In this document: piece by piece, positions 1 through 10,300 of the stretch | Layout: each line of letters begins with the position of its first letter | Position numbering within the stretch: the stretch's first letter is position 1 | From: Thermoplasmata archaeon | GTDB taxonomy: Archaea > Thermoplasmatota > E2 > DHVEG-1 > B8-G13 | Direction: 5' to 3' | DNA: 16,285 nt | Assembly: GCA_021162485.1 (NCBI GenBank) | Contig: JAGGYP010000057.1 | Span: 1 to 16,285, forward strand | Notes under the pieces: model-generated | The model's input: only the letters and a program-made list of their open reading frames with translations | What the model was told of the DNA's origin: nothing | Databases searched by the model: none | Position numbers and translations under genes: made by a program

Positions 1-265
1 AGCCAATATCTGCATGAAGTTCTCTGCCCAGTTTTTCAAAAATTTTTACACTTTCTATATCAAGTTTCGCATTCTCCACTGTAGACCATTGTTGTCTTAT
101 ACCAGCACCACATCTACCAGTTGCACCAGCACAAATGAAATCTTTTTCACAGAGTGTAACATCCACGCCTCTCTTAGCAAGCTGATATGCTATTGAACAA
201 CCGTTTACACCGCCACCAATAACAAGTACTTCAGTTTTTTTTGGAAAATCATCACTTGGAATCAT
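1..265 (-). CDS. FAD-dependent DAO-family oxidoreductase, N-terminal part (proline dehydrogenase beta-like), cut by window edge
   Basis: Only the first 88 codons are inside the window. I translated them from the reverse strand. The protein opens with a Rossmann FAD-binding strand, EVLVIGGGVNGCSIAYQLAK (about residues 12-31), with the GxGxxG signature. An acidic residue follows the second strand (VTLCEKDF), then a segment with GATGRCGAGIRQQW. This pattern is typical of the DAO family (D-amino acid oxidase, sarcosine oxidase beta, HcnC), and the RCG-GIRQQ segment recalls the beta (catalytic) subunit of archaeal dye-linked L-proline dehydrogenase. By family it would oxidise an amino acid, probably proline, to the imine using FAD. 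It overlaps the end of the preceding BFD-like gene by 14 bases and is the last visible gene of that operon. The start at 265 has a GAGG motif 9 bases upstream. An in-frame ATG at 274 is also possible. Proline specificity is inferred from context, since the substrate-binding half is missing. Confidence 0.85.
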   Translation of the reverse strand, partial: MIPSDDFPKKTEVLVIGGGVNGCSIAYQLAKRGVDVTLCEKDFICAGATGRCGAGIRQQWSTVENAKLDIESVKIFEKLGRELHADIG

Positions 266-554
266 TGTTATCATCCTCTTCTTCCTTACTACAAAATACT
301 CCTAGAGGTGTTGGAACTATTGGGGGTCGGGAAGTGGGTAATTTTATATCCTTATTTTTCAAACCAAGCTCTTTAATCAATATTCTTCTAACCAGGTTAA
401 AACAGGTTCTACCTTGACAAGGACCCATGCCTATCCTTAGTTTTCTTCTAATTTCTTCAAAATCAGTGAAACCTTCTTTAATTGCTTCTATAATCTCATC
501 CTCGCTCACATCTTCACATCTGCAAATGATTTTTTTTCCGCTTTTGTTAACCAT
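252..554 (-). CDS. BFD-like [2Fe-2S] protein, small subunit of the dehydrogenase complex (delta/PdhX-like)
   Basis: This 100-residue protein has the four-cysteine pattern of the BFD/NirB/HcnB [2Fe-2S] domain: C11-x-C13 near the start (ICRCEDV) and C46-x4-C51 (GPCQGRTC). A helical stretch rich in Glu and Ile lies between the two pairs. A proline-rich tail (SRPPIVPTPLGVF) and a very acidic C-terminus follow. In bacterial HcnB the same domain is fused to the C-terminus of the flavoprotein. In archaeal four-subunit L-proline dehydrogenases it is a separate small subunit, as here. Its likely role is electron transfer between flavin and iron-sulfur sites in the complex. Start choice is good: GAGGTGA lies 6 bases before the ATG, inside the end of the upstream ferredoxin gene, so the two are probably translationally coupled. 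Family assignment is firm; the partner assignment rests on gene order. Confidence 0.88.
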   Translation of the reverse strand: MVNKSGKKIICRCEDVSEDEIIEAIKEGFTDFEEIRRKLRIGMGPCQGRTCFNLVRRILIKELGLKNKDIKLPTSRPPIVPTPLGVFCSKEEEDDNNDSK

Positions 555-556
555 AA

Positions 557-1045
557 TTATTCACCTCTACTTTTTACCAGGATATTTCTAACAACCATGG
601 CAAGTTCCTCTTTAACCTCCACAGTTATTACAAATGTTTTTCTGCTTCCTTCTCTAACCCTCAATACCTTGCCTTTTCCCTGTTTTTTCCCCTCTCTATC
701 CAATAGGGTTACATATTCTCCAATTTTTGGTATCGGGAGAAATTCATATGGCATAGTGATTTCCGCGAACCCATCATCTCTAACCTTGACTACAAATATT
801 GCAAGACCTGGACATATGCTTATACATTTTCCGCAGCCGACACATTTATCAAAATCCACCATTGGAATGGAGCTTATATCTTTCATACTTATAGCATTAA
901 AAGGACATGCTGTTACGCAAGGATTACACGGTATTTCCTGAACACATTCTATTATGGCCACGCCTTTTCTTAGATACTTCATATCTGGAATATTTATATC
1001 CTCGACAGATAATATGCCAGTTTTTTCATATTCCTTCATCTTCAT
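557..1045 (-). CDS. Ferredoxin subunit with two [4Fe-4S] motifs (gamma/PdhF-like)
   Basis: This 162-residue protein carries two cysteine clusters. The first is C34-x5-C40-x2-C43-x3-C47-P, which has a longer first spacing than the classic ferredoxin motif. The second is canonical: C68-x2-C71-x2-C74-x3-C78-P. The last 80 residues have no cysteines and look like a small beta-rich domain that may bind the other subunits. The likely role is passing electrons from the flavin subunits of the complex to an external acceptor. The gene overlaps the upstream flavoprotein gene by 4 bases (ATGA) and is followed by the BFD-like gene after 2 bases, a clear operon arrangement. The true start may be the ATG at 1039 (Met3): a GGAG motif sits 6 bases before it but abuts the first ATG. 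Bacterial homologues of sarcosine oxidase and HcnABC clusters lack this subunit, which favours the archaeal proline dehydrogenase type. Confidence 0.87.
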   Translation of the reverse strand: MKMKEYEKTGILSVEDINIPDMKYLRKGVAIIECVQEIPCNPCVTACPFNAISMKDISSIPMVDFDKCVGCGKCISICPGLAIFVVKVRDDGFAEITMPYEFLPIPKIGEYVTLLDREGKKQGKGKVLRVREGSRKTFVITVEVKEELAMVVRNILVKSRGE

Positions 1046-2517
1046 CTCCTCTTGATTTCGCTAAATTTTTTCAGAATATTTTGCTTAGCTTTTCTTGGTT
1101 TTTCACCAAAGGGTCCAGCTCTTAGCGAAGCAAGTTTTTCTAAAAGCTCTTTTTTTCTTTTTTCATTCATTCTTTTATCTCCATAGCCTAAAGAGGCTGC
1201 AGCAGATATACCTGCTATTTTTCCTTCAAGCATCGCTGTAGAGGCCTCTTCGATACCAGAAAGATCACCAGCAACAAAAATACCATTTTTTGTAGTTTCC
1301 ATGGACTCATTATGTAAAGCTACATATCCCCCAGCCTCGGGAATATATTCAATGGCGGCACCAGTCTGTGCAACTAGTCTAACAGAGGGTGTTAAGCCAA
1401 CTGCTAAGCAGATTGTATCGCATTCTACAAACTCTTCACTTCCCTCTATAATACTCCAGTTTTTATCTAGTTTCACTACAGTAGCTCCTTCTACCTTATC
1501 CTTTCCATGTGCTTTAGAAACTGTGTGGGAGGTATATATTGGAACACCACATCTTCTAAGTTTCGCAGCATGGACATGGTACCCACCAATAAAAGGAAGA
1601 GCTTCTACAACTCTGTCTACTTCAACTCCAGCTTGTAGTAGCTGATATGATACAATAAGACCAACATTGCCTGCGCCAACCATTAAAACCCTTTTTCCAG
1701 GTTTAACACCATACACATTCATGAGGGTTTGAACAGCACCTGCACCATACACGCCTGGTAAATCATTTCCAGGAAATGCAATCATGTTTTCCATTGCGCC
1801 ACAAGAAAAAATAGCTTTTTTACAAAATATCTCATAAAGCTCGTTTTCATAACCCAGTCTTTTAACAGCAGCAAATCTATGTTTATCTTTGGTATTACTC
1901 TCATAGTATCCAATCACGGTTGAATTAAGAAGTATTTTTATTCTATCACTTAAACTTTTGACTTCATCTTCTAAAACTTTAGCGATTTCTATACCTCTTA
2001 CACCAGCCATTTCATCAGAGGAGCCAAAAAATTTATGGGTTTGTTTTATTAACTGCCCACCTATTCTTGATCCCTCATCGACAACAAGAACATCTGCACC
2101 TAGTTTAGCAGACTCAACAGCTGCACATAAACCAGCAGGTCCACCACCCACCACTAAAACATCTACATCAACTTTTTTTAATGGATACTCTTTAAAATCA
2201 TCTTCTGGTAGTTTCCCAAAACCCCTATCCTGTGTTTCAACGTTTATATTTTCAGCGAGAGGAGTGATGCATATTCTAACATTTGGCACGTTATTTACAC
2301 GCATCAAACAAGATGCACATTTTCCAATACCACAAAAAAAACCTCTAGCTCTATTGTATTTTAAACTCCGGCTTAAAACTTTTATATTATTAGCATGCAA
2401 AGCAGAAGCTATTGTATCGCCCTCTAAACCATAGATTTTTTTGCCATTGAAGAAAAAAGGAATTCTACTCTTTTTAGGAAAATTAAGTATAGGGTGCTTA
2501 GTAATTCTTGTCTCCAA
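1042..2517 (-). CDS. FAD/NAD(P)-dependent oxidoreductase with N-terminal [2Fe-2S] domain (alpha subunit, PdhA/HcnAB/sarcosine oxidase alpha-like)
   Basis: The protein has 491 residues from a TTG start. Its domains in order are as follows. A Fer2_4-type [2Fe-2S] domain has C62-x4-C67-x2-C70 and a distal C83 (GFFCGIGKCASC). An FAD-binding Rossmann motif VLVVGGGPAG (about 120-129) is followed by EGSRIGGQL. A second nucleotide-binding motif VLMVGAGNVG lies in the middle, and a C-terminal FAD motif contains GIFVAGDLSG. This is the architecture of the alpha subunit of archaeal dye-linked L-proline dehydrogenase, fused HcnA-HcnB and sarcosine oxidase alpha. It probably acts as the NAD(P)H/dye-reacting flavoprotein of the complex. 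No ATG precedes the conserved region. The reading frame extends to another TTG at 2550, but the TTG at 2517 has a GGGGG motif 10 bases upstream and fits the family start better. It is the first gene of the four-gene operon and lies 80 bases after nusA. Confidence 0.88.
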   Translation of the reverse strand: METRITKHPILNFPKKSRIPFFFNGKKIYGLEGDTIASALHANNIKVLSRSLKYNRARGFFCGIGKCASCLMRVNNVPNVRICITPLAENINVETQDRGFGKLPEDDFKEYPLKKVDVDVLVVGGGPAGLCAAVESAKLGADVLVVDEGSRIGGQLIKQTHKFFGSSDEMAGVRGIEIAKVLEDEVKSLSDRIKILLNSTVIGYYESNTKDKHRFAAVKRLGYENELYEIFCKKAIFSCGAMENMIAFPGNDLPGVYGAGAVQTLMNVYGVKPGKRVLMVGAGNVGLIVSYQLLQAGVEVDRVVEALPFIGGYHVHAAKLRRCGVPIYTSHTVSKAHGKDKVEGATVVKLDKNWSIIEGSEEFVECDTICLAVGLTPSVRLVAQTGAAIEYIPEAGGYVALHNESMETTKNGIFVAGDLSGIEEASTAMLEGKIAGISAAASLGYGDKRMNEKRKKELLEKLASLRAGPFGEKPRKAKQNILKKFSEIKRR

Positions 2518-2545
2518 TAATTTCAAACCCCCTATGAGGATAAAA

Positions 2546-2579
2546 ATCAATAAACTGGAAACAGCATTTAAAAATTATC
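2546..2579 (-). promoter_or_regulatory. Candidate promoter of the oxidoreductase operon
   Basis: On the minus strand, an AT box TTTTTAAA (2574-2567) lies about 25 bases before the region where transcription would begin (near 2545). This would give a leader of roughly 28 bases to the TTG start at 2517, long enough to include the GGGGG ribosome site. Placement is plausible but the box is weak in a very AT-rich spacer. Confidence 0.3.
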
Positions 2580-2597
2580 AAAAAAACAAAAATTTTT
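2580..2597 (-). terminator. T-tract terminator after nusA
   Basis: Directly after the nusA stop codon, the minus strand runs AAAAATTTTTGTTTTTTT. Oligo-T tracts on the coding strand are the usual intrinsic terminators of archaeal RNA polymerase and need no hairpin. This one would end the rpo operon before the oxidoreductase operon starts. Partial read-through is possible because both units run in the same direction. Confidence 0.4.
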
Positions 2598-3026
2598 CTA
2601 TATTATCTGAACATCACTTATAGGATGATGCCTTTGAGCAAGTTTCCTTATAATCTCTATATTTCTCCCATTTTTACCAATAGCTTTTGATTTATCTCTG
2701 GTATCAACTTCTATTTTTGCAACATAGCTTCCATCACGTCTTTCTTCTAACTTTATGTTTATCACCTTGAAAGGTTTAAAAAGATTATAAATGAATTTTT
2801 CACTATCACTATCATACTCGACAAACTTTACATTCTTATTAAAAATTTTTTTTAATCTCTCTATGTTTTTAGCATTGTTCCCAATTGCTAAACCAAGCTG
2901 TCCTTTCTCCACAACAAAAACAATCCTATCCTCTACGCTTATACAATCTATAATACTACACTTTGTGAGATTAGCAGCAATATTTATGTACTGGAGAGCT
3001 TCCTTAGAAAGAGTTATTTCACCCAT
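2598..3026 (-). CDS. nusA: Archaeal NusA-like KH-domain transcription factor
   Basis: The 142-residue length matches archaeal NusA, which keeps only the two KH domains of bacterial NusA. KH1 is degenerate at its loop (LAIGNNAKNIERL, about 46-58). KH2 has a standard GxxG loop (AIGKNGRNIEIIRKLAQRH, G117 and G120). The protein ends with the motif HPISDVQII, close to the typical C-terminus of the family. By family it binds RNA and is thought to act in transcription elongation or termination. It is the last gene of the rpo operon, 23 bases after rpl30e, its usual place in archaea. The spacing region contains GGGGGAT about 15 bases before the ATG, so the ribosome site is not ideal and coupling to rpl30e is likely. 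Confidence 0.95.
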   Translation of the reverse strand: MGEITLSKEALQYINIAANLTKCSIIDCISVEDRIVFVVEKGQLGLAIGNNAKNIERLKKIFNKNVKFVEYDSDSEKFIYNLFKPFKVINIKLEERRDGSYVAKIEVDTRDKSKAIGKNGRNIEIIRKLAQRHHPISDVQII

Positions 3027-3049
3027 TAGACTGCTTTATATCCCCCATT

Positions 3050-3349
3050 TTATTTTCCTTTTAATAAATTTGTAATATCAGATGCGCTAGCTTCTATTAC
3101 TGCAAATGTTGATATATTGAATGGCTTACCACAGACATAACCTAAATCTAACCCAGTTCCATTATATTCATATACTGGTATCTTTTTACTGGATGCGAGC
3201 TTTTTAATATTTTCATGTTCCAGGCAATTATTTGCTACAATCACAATCTTAGCAGAGCCATTAGATATTGCTTTTTTTGTTTCTTTTAAACCAATTTTTA
3301 CTTTTCCTTTTGTAACAAAGCTCTTGATGATTTTTCTCTCATCCACCAT
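3050..3349 (-). CDS. rpl30e: Large-subunit ribosomal protein eL30 (L30e)
   Basis: The 99-residue protein has the L7Ae/L30e fold pattern: KGKVKIGLKETKKAI at the start, the strand AKIVIVANNCLEHE, a KKIPVYEYNGTGLDLGYVCG segment, and AVIEASASD near the end. The internal motif matches eL30 rather than L7Ae, which usually has a different RNA-binding loop. It sits between rpoA2 and nusA, as in many archaea, and has the normal length. It is a structural ribosomal protein probably co-expressed with RNA polymerase. Confidence 0.95.
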   Translation of the reverse strand: MVDERKIIKSFVTKGKVKIGLKETKKAISNGSAKIVIVANNCLEHENIKKLASSKKIPVYEYNGTGLDLGYVCGKPFNISTFAVIEASASDITNLLKGK

Positions 3350-3363
3350 TTTGAACCACCAAA

Positions 3364-4620
<1,257 letters not shown>

Positions 4621-4635
4621 CTATATTTTTGCACC

Positions 4636-7293
4636 TCAACTACTCTCAACTTTTTCAATTATTTTATCAATGTATATAGGCTTACCAGCTATGCTTTTTG
4701 CTGGGTCAACACCATCTTCTCCATATACAAATTGTATTACATTCCCCTCTGGATCTCTAACCGTACAGTCTTCTTCTATTTTGATATCTTCTAATGCGTT
4801 AATTAATCTTCTTTGCATGTAACCTGAACGAGATGTTCTTACAGCTGTGTCTACTAAACCTTCTCTACCACCCATGGAGTGGAAGAAGTATTCTGTTGGG
4901 GTAAGTCCTTTTTTATAACTAGAAGATACAAATCCTTTTGCCTCCGCCCCTAGATCTCCTTTTTTGAAATGAGGTAGAGTTCTACCTCTATATCCTCTGT
5001 TTATCCTTTCACCTCTAACTGCTTGTTGTCCAACACAACCAGACATCTGAGAAAGGTTAAGCATGGATCCTCTAGCACCAGATTTTGCCATAATAACGGC
5101 ACTATTATCAAGACCTAGATATCTACTGGCTATCTCTCCAGCCATGTCTCTAGCTCTTCCAGTTACTCTCATTATCTCCATTTCTAAAGTTTCCTCAAGA
5201 CTTCTTCCTGGCAGAGCCTCTAGCTCGCCTTTATTATAAGCCTTTATTAGACTATTGATTTTTTTCTTTGCCTTTTCTAAACCCTCTTCTATTTGTCTTC
5301 TCGCCTCTGGAGGTATATCTTCGTCGTCTATACCTACTGTGAAACCACAAATATTTATGGCAGTTATCCCAAGTTTAGTAACCTTGTCTATGAATTCTCT
5401 GCCGTAATCTACCCCGTGTTCTCTTATAATTTTGTCAAGTATCAACCCTTTAAAGGCACCTATACCTTTTTCATCAATTACTCCTTTCTTCAAAACACCT
5501 TTTTCTATTATCACATATGCATCATGTGGACAGTTTGGAGCTGTGCAGACTTCGCAGTTGAAACAAGATTTGGCTTTGTATTCTATGCTTAAATCTTTTG
5601 GAAGGAGTACGCTGAATATGTCTTTACCTAGGATGTATTTTTTACCATTTTCCTCTATAATATTAGGCAGTTTGCCTCTATAGTTTATTGCTGATAATAT
5701 GTGCGTAGCTTCCTGTATGGGGAATTTTTTATCTTTATATGTCAGTAGAAAACAGCCTGATATATGATCATGTATGCCCCCAATAATGGGCCCACCAAAC
5801 CTGGGTGAAAGTATGTGTTCTTGTACTTTCATCAAAATCTCTGCCTCTGCTCTAGCTTCCTCACTTTGTACAACGTGTAAATTCATTTCATCTCCGTCAA
5901 AATCAGCATTGTATGGTGGACATACGCTAAGGTTTAATCTAAATGTTTTATAAGGCAACACTCTTACCTTGTGAGCCATCATTGACATTCTGTGCAGAGA
6001 AGGTTGTCTATTGAAAAGTACTATGTCTCCATCCATCAACTGCCTTTCTACAATCATCCCCACTTCTAATCTCTCAGCCACGTCAGCGGCGTTTTTCTCA
6101 GTAATCTTGATTCTTCTCTGCTTAAGTGTTTTTGGATCCCTGATTATATAATTAACACCAGGTATATACTTCACTCCCTCTGGTGGTTTTGGATTTGGTC
6201 CACGTTTTATCATTTCTCTTAGCCATTCTATATTGTAAGGTGTAACTCTAACAGGTACGGTTAACTCACGGGCAACCTCAATTGGTACGCCAACCTCGTT
6301 TATACTCAAGTTTGGATCAGGAGATATCACTGTACGAGCAGAGAAGTTTACTCTTTTACCGGATAAATTGCTTCTAAAACGTCCTTCTTTTCCTTTTAAC
6401 CTCTGGGCAAGTGTTTTTAATGGTCTACCAGACCTATGCCTTGCAGGGGGAATACCAGAGGTTTGATTGTCAAGATAAGTTGTTACATGATATTGTAAAA
6501 GTTCCCAGAGATCTTCGACTATAAGCTGAGGAGCACCAGCGTCTCTGTTCTCCTGTAACCTCTGGTTTATTCTTATAACATCTACAAGCTTATGCGTTAG
6601 GTCATCTTCAGACCTCTCACCAGATTCCAGGGTAACAGATGGTCTCACTGTAACAGGTGGCACTGGTAAAACCGTTAAAACCATCCATTCTGGTCTAGCA
6701 ACTTTTGGGTTAATATTTAAAAACTTTAGATCCTCATCAGGTATTTTTTCTAGCCATTCTCTTATCTCTGAGGGTGTTAATTTTTTACCATTTTCTCTAA
6801 ATGTTGTTGGTTTATCTAGGTCTATCTTACCATTTTCTCTTTTGCATCTGGGACATTTGGAGACATTTTCACATTCCTTTACAATATCTTTAACCAGGGG
6901 AGCTATGCTTCTTCCTTCTTTTTCAAATCTTTCTATTTCTTTCTTATAGAACTCTAGTCTTTCGTCACTTAGAAGAATTCTGCCGCATTCACGGCAAGTA
7001 GCTCTTAGACAATTTCTTATATATTTTACAAAACCAACATGTACAACAGGCATTGCTAAATCAATGTGACCAAAGTGACCAGGGCAGCCATCTTTTCCTG
7101 CTCTTAGTCCACATGTTTTACATCTCAGACCAGGTTCAATTACACCAAGATGTGTATCCATTAATCCCATGTTGATGGGAAAGCCATCATCGTCATAGGT
7201 ATCAGCTGTTATGACCTTTGTAGCACTCATCTCTCTTATTTCTTTTGGTGATAGCAATGTGAACTCAATTCTACCTATCTTTTTAGTGATCAT
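4636..7293 (-). CDS. rpoA1: DNA-directed RNA polymerase subunit A'
   Basis: At 885 residues this is a full archaeal A' subunit without intein. Zinc-binding segments are seen near the N-terminus: C58-x2-C61 with C70 and H73, then C100-x2-C103 paired with CPRC near residue 150. The catalytic magnesium site NADFDGD has Asp at 464, 466 and 468. Other conserved blocks include GKRVNFSARTVISPDPNL, FNRQPSLHRMSMMAH, and the bridge-helix/funnel region ending with GREGLVDTAVRTSRSGYMQR. The protein stops where the family splits, and A'' continues in the next gene. It lies 15 bases after rpoB and its stop overlaps the ribosome site of rpoA2, so coordinated translation of the core subunits is likely. Confidence 0.99.
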   Translation of the reverse strand: MITKKIGRIEFTLLSPKEIREMSATKVITADTYDDDGFPINMGLMDTHLGVIEPGLRCKTCGLRAGKDGCPGHFGHIDLAMPVVHVGFVKYIRNCLRATCRECGRILLSDERLEFYKKEIERFEKEGRSIAPLVKDIVKECENVSKCPRCKRENGKIDLDKPTTFRENGKKLTPSEIREWLEKIPDEDLKFLNINPKVARPEWMVLTVLPVPPVTVRPSVTLESGERSEDDLTHKLVDVIRINQRLQENRDAGAPQLIVEDLWELLQYHVTTYLDNQTSGIPPARHRSGRPLKTLAQRLKGKEGRFRSNLSGKRVNFSARTVISPDPNLSINEVGVPIEVARELTVPVRVTPYNIEWLREMIKRGPNPKPPEGVKYIPGVNYIIRDPKTLKQRRIKITEKNAADVAERLEVGMIVERQLMDGDIVLFNRQPSLHRMSMMAHKVRVLPYKTFRLNLSVCPPYNADFDGDEMNLHVVQSEEARAEAEILMKVQEHILSPRFGGPIIGGIHDHISGCFLLTYKDKKFPIQEATHILSAINYRGKLPNIIEENGKKYILGKDIFSVLLPKDLSIEYKAKSCFNCEVCTAPNCPHDAYVIIEKGVLKKGVIDEKGIGAFKGLILDKIIREHGVDYGREFIDKVTKLGITAINICGFTVGIDDEDIPPEARRQIEEGLEKAKKKINSLIKAYNKGELEALPGRSLEETLEMEIMRVTGRARDMAGEIASRYLGLDNSAVIMAKSGARGSMLNLSQMSGCVGQQAVRGERINRGYRGRTLPHFKKGDLGAEAKGFVSSSYKKGLTPTEYFFHSMGGREGLVDTAVRTSRSGYMQRRLINALEDIKIEEDCTVRDPEGNVIQFVYGEDGVDPAKSIAGKPIYIDKIIEKVESS

Positions 7294-7308
7294 AAAATAA
7301 TATTCCTC

Positions 7309-10300
7309 CTAAACTAATGACTCAAGCCTAATCCTAGGCGCGATTACCAAAGATTTTAATTCATCTATTAACAGTTTAAACGCATAGCTCATCTCCACAG
7401 GATGAATATCTGCTCTATCGCCACATACAGGACATCTCAAATTACCATGTCTATCTATTACTGCAATATGACCGCAGGTATTGCAGATGTATTTTAACGT
7501 TACATCAGATTCATCAAGCAATCTATCTTTGATTACCATAGCTGCACCATGACCTATGAGACAATCTCTTTCCATTTCACCAAATCTTAAACCTCCCTCT
7601 CTTGCTCTACCCTCTGTTGGTTGTTTTGTCAAAATCTGTACAGGCCCTCTGGAACGAGCATGTATTTTTCCTGCCACCATATGATGGAGCTTCTGGTAGT
7701 AGATGCAACCGACAAATATCTCACATTCTATAATCCTACCTGTTTCTCCATCATAGAGAATTTCTTTACCATTGTGTTTAAAACCATTTTCCACCAGCAG
7801 CTTTCTCAAAGTTTCTTCTTTTTCCCCGCTAAATTGAGTACCATCTACTATTCTTCCTTCAAGTGCACCAACTTTGCCACCTATCATCTCCAAAACATGT
7901 CCTACGGTCATTCTTGAAGGTATAGCATGTGGGTTTATGATAAGATCAGGGGAGATACCATCTTCATTGAACGGCATGTTTTCTTGTGGAACTATTAGTC
8001 CGATAACTCCTTTCTGTCCATGTTTAGATGCGAACTTATCACCATACTCAGGGATTCTCTCCTCCCTGACTTTTATCTTAACTATTCTAGAACCGTTTAC
8101 AGATTCTGATAGCATTACTTTATCTACGATACCTCTTTCTCCTTCTTGAACTGTTACTGAAGTCTCTCTTCTTTTTTGAGGTGTTAGAAAATCAGTAGCC
8201 TCTTCTAAGAATCTTGGAGGAGAAGTTTTTCCTATCAAAACGTCTCCACTTTCAACATCACATTCTGGTGATATTAAGCCATCTTCATCCAAGTTTTTAT
8301 AAGCTTCTTCACTTCTCACTCCTCTACATTCTGCATCAGGTATTTCAAAGTGATCTTCTTGTCCACCCGGATATCTTCTTTCTTCAGCGGAGTAGGTTCT
8401 AAAAAAGGTGCTTCTTGCTAAACCTCTTTCTATACTTGCCTTGTTCATAATCAGGGCATCTTCCATATTATAACCTTTATAGGATGCCACTGCTACTATG
8501 AAATTCTGACCAGCTGGTCTTTTATTAAACCTTATATACCTGGTTGTATGCGTTTGTACAATGGGAACTTGTGGATAATGCAATAGATGCCCTCTTGTAT
8601 CAGGCCTTATTCTATAGTTTGCTGCACCAAAACCTAGGGATTGTTTTCCCATACCAGCACCCATTGTTATACGCGGTGATGAATTATGCTCAGCATAAGG
8701 TACAAGAGATGCTCCGATTCCAAGTATACACATTGGGTCAAGTTCCATATGCGTATGTTCAGGGGTGAGATCCTCTTCCCTCAAAGCTATGTATGCATTT
8801 TCCTCCTCCTCAGCATCTATGTATTCTACAATACCTTCCTTTATTAGGTCGCTCCATTTCATCCTTCCCTCTCTCAGAGCTTTGATATGTTCTTCAGTGA
8901 GCAAGGGTTTACCATCTTTTACGACTAGAAGAGGTCTCCTTAATCTGCCACAATCACAATTTATTACAACATCATTTTCATCCTCATAGTAGCAAACATT
9001 TACCTCTATGTCTATAAGCCCTTTTCTTCTCCTCTCCCTTAGTTTCTCAACAAGCTCTTTTCCATTTGGGTACATTCCTATTAAATCTCCATTTAGATAG
9101 ACTCTAGCACTATTTGATTCTCTAGAAACTCCTTCCAAGCCAAGATCTTTTAATATCTTTTCAACTTCTTCCTCTGGATAACCCTCTGATATCTCTACTG
9201 TAAGAGCAAGATTCTTCACTAGACCACAATTTGGTCCTTCAGGTGTCTCATTTGGACATAAACGCCCCCATTGTGTTGGGTGCAAATCTCTTGCTTCGAA
9301 ATGTGGTTGCGATCTAGTTAATGGAGAAGTAACTCTTCTAAGATGACTTAAAGTTGCTAAATTACTGGTTCTATCCAGTAATTGTGATATTCCAGCTCTC
9401 CCACCAACCCAGTTTCCAGTTGCTAAAGCATGATGAATACGTTGTGAGAGAACATCAGATCTCAGACAGGTATTAATCTTTATCTCCTTACCTTTAGCAT
9501 GAATCCTTTCAATTTGATATTTAAGATCTTTACACAGAGCTGTGAATGCTACTCTAAATAAATCCTCCATGAGATCCCCGGCAAGCTTAAGTCTTTTATT
9601 TGCATAATGGTCTTTATCATCTGGTTCCCTTAAACCCAGTGCCAGTTCAAGTACAGCTATGCCCATACGCGCCATGAAAATAGCTTTTGTAAGTCTATCC
9701 TCAACATTGTTTCCTAGATGCGGCAGGAGATTTCTATCCAATATAGTTTCTACTCTCTTTATACGATATTCTTTAGCTTGTCCACCTGCAAATTTCTTAC
9801 CCAGAAATGCTATAGCTTCTTCCTGATTTGTTACACCATACTGAGTAGTACATTCTTCGATGTTTGCCAGTATAAAAGGCTCCATTTCAGGTTGTATGGC
9901 CATGATGTTTACTATCTCTTCATCTTTTTCCATTCCAAGTGCTTTTAGTAGAATAATAAGAGGTATCTGCCCATATGTAGTTGGTAAAGAAACCATTAGC
10001 ATACCATCTTTTTTCTTCTCAACAACAGTTAGTGCTCTGTAACCTTCTTTTTGAGAAAAAACTTTAGCTACTTCTATTACACTACCATATTGCTCATCTC
10101 TCTCCACAAGGACTCTATTTGGGGCAAGATCTTCTACTGTTATAAGAACACGTTCTGTTCCATTGCTAATAAAATATCCTCCAGGATCAAGAGGATCTTC
10201 CTGTAACTTGCGGAGCTCTTCATAATATTCCTCATCAGAAACCTCATGACCTAATTTTTCTGAGAACGCCTCTCTTGATAAGTTACATGCTTTGGATTTT

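Noticed and set aside
2575..2581. Single TTGATAA upstream of the oxidoreductase operon (minus strand) as a further site for the nrd regulator
   Set aside because: A single heptamer in AT-rich DNA is expected by chance; the paired 12-bp-period arrangement is missing.
3019..3048. Nine-codon mini-ORF (minus strand) overlapping the nusA start
   Set aside because: It has no ribosome site of its own and overlaps the rpl30e-nusA spacer; a chance frame is the simpler reading.
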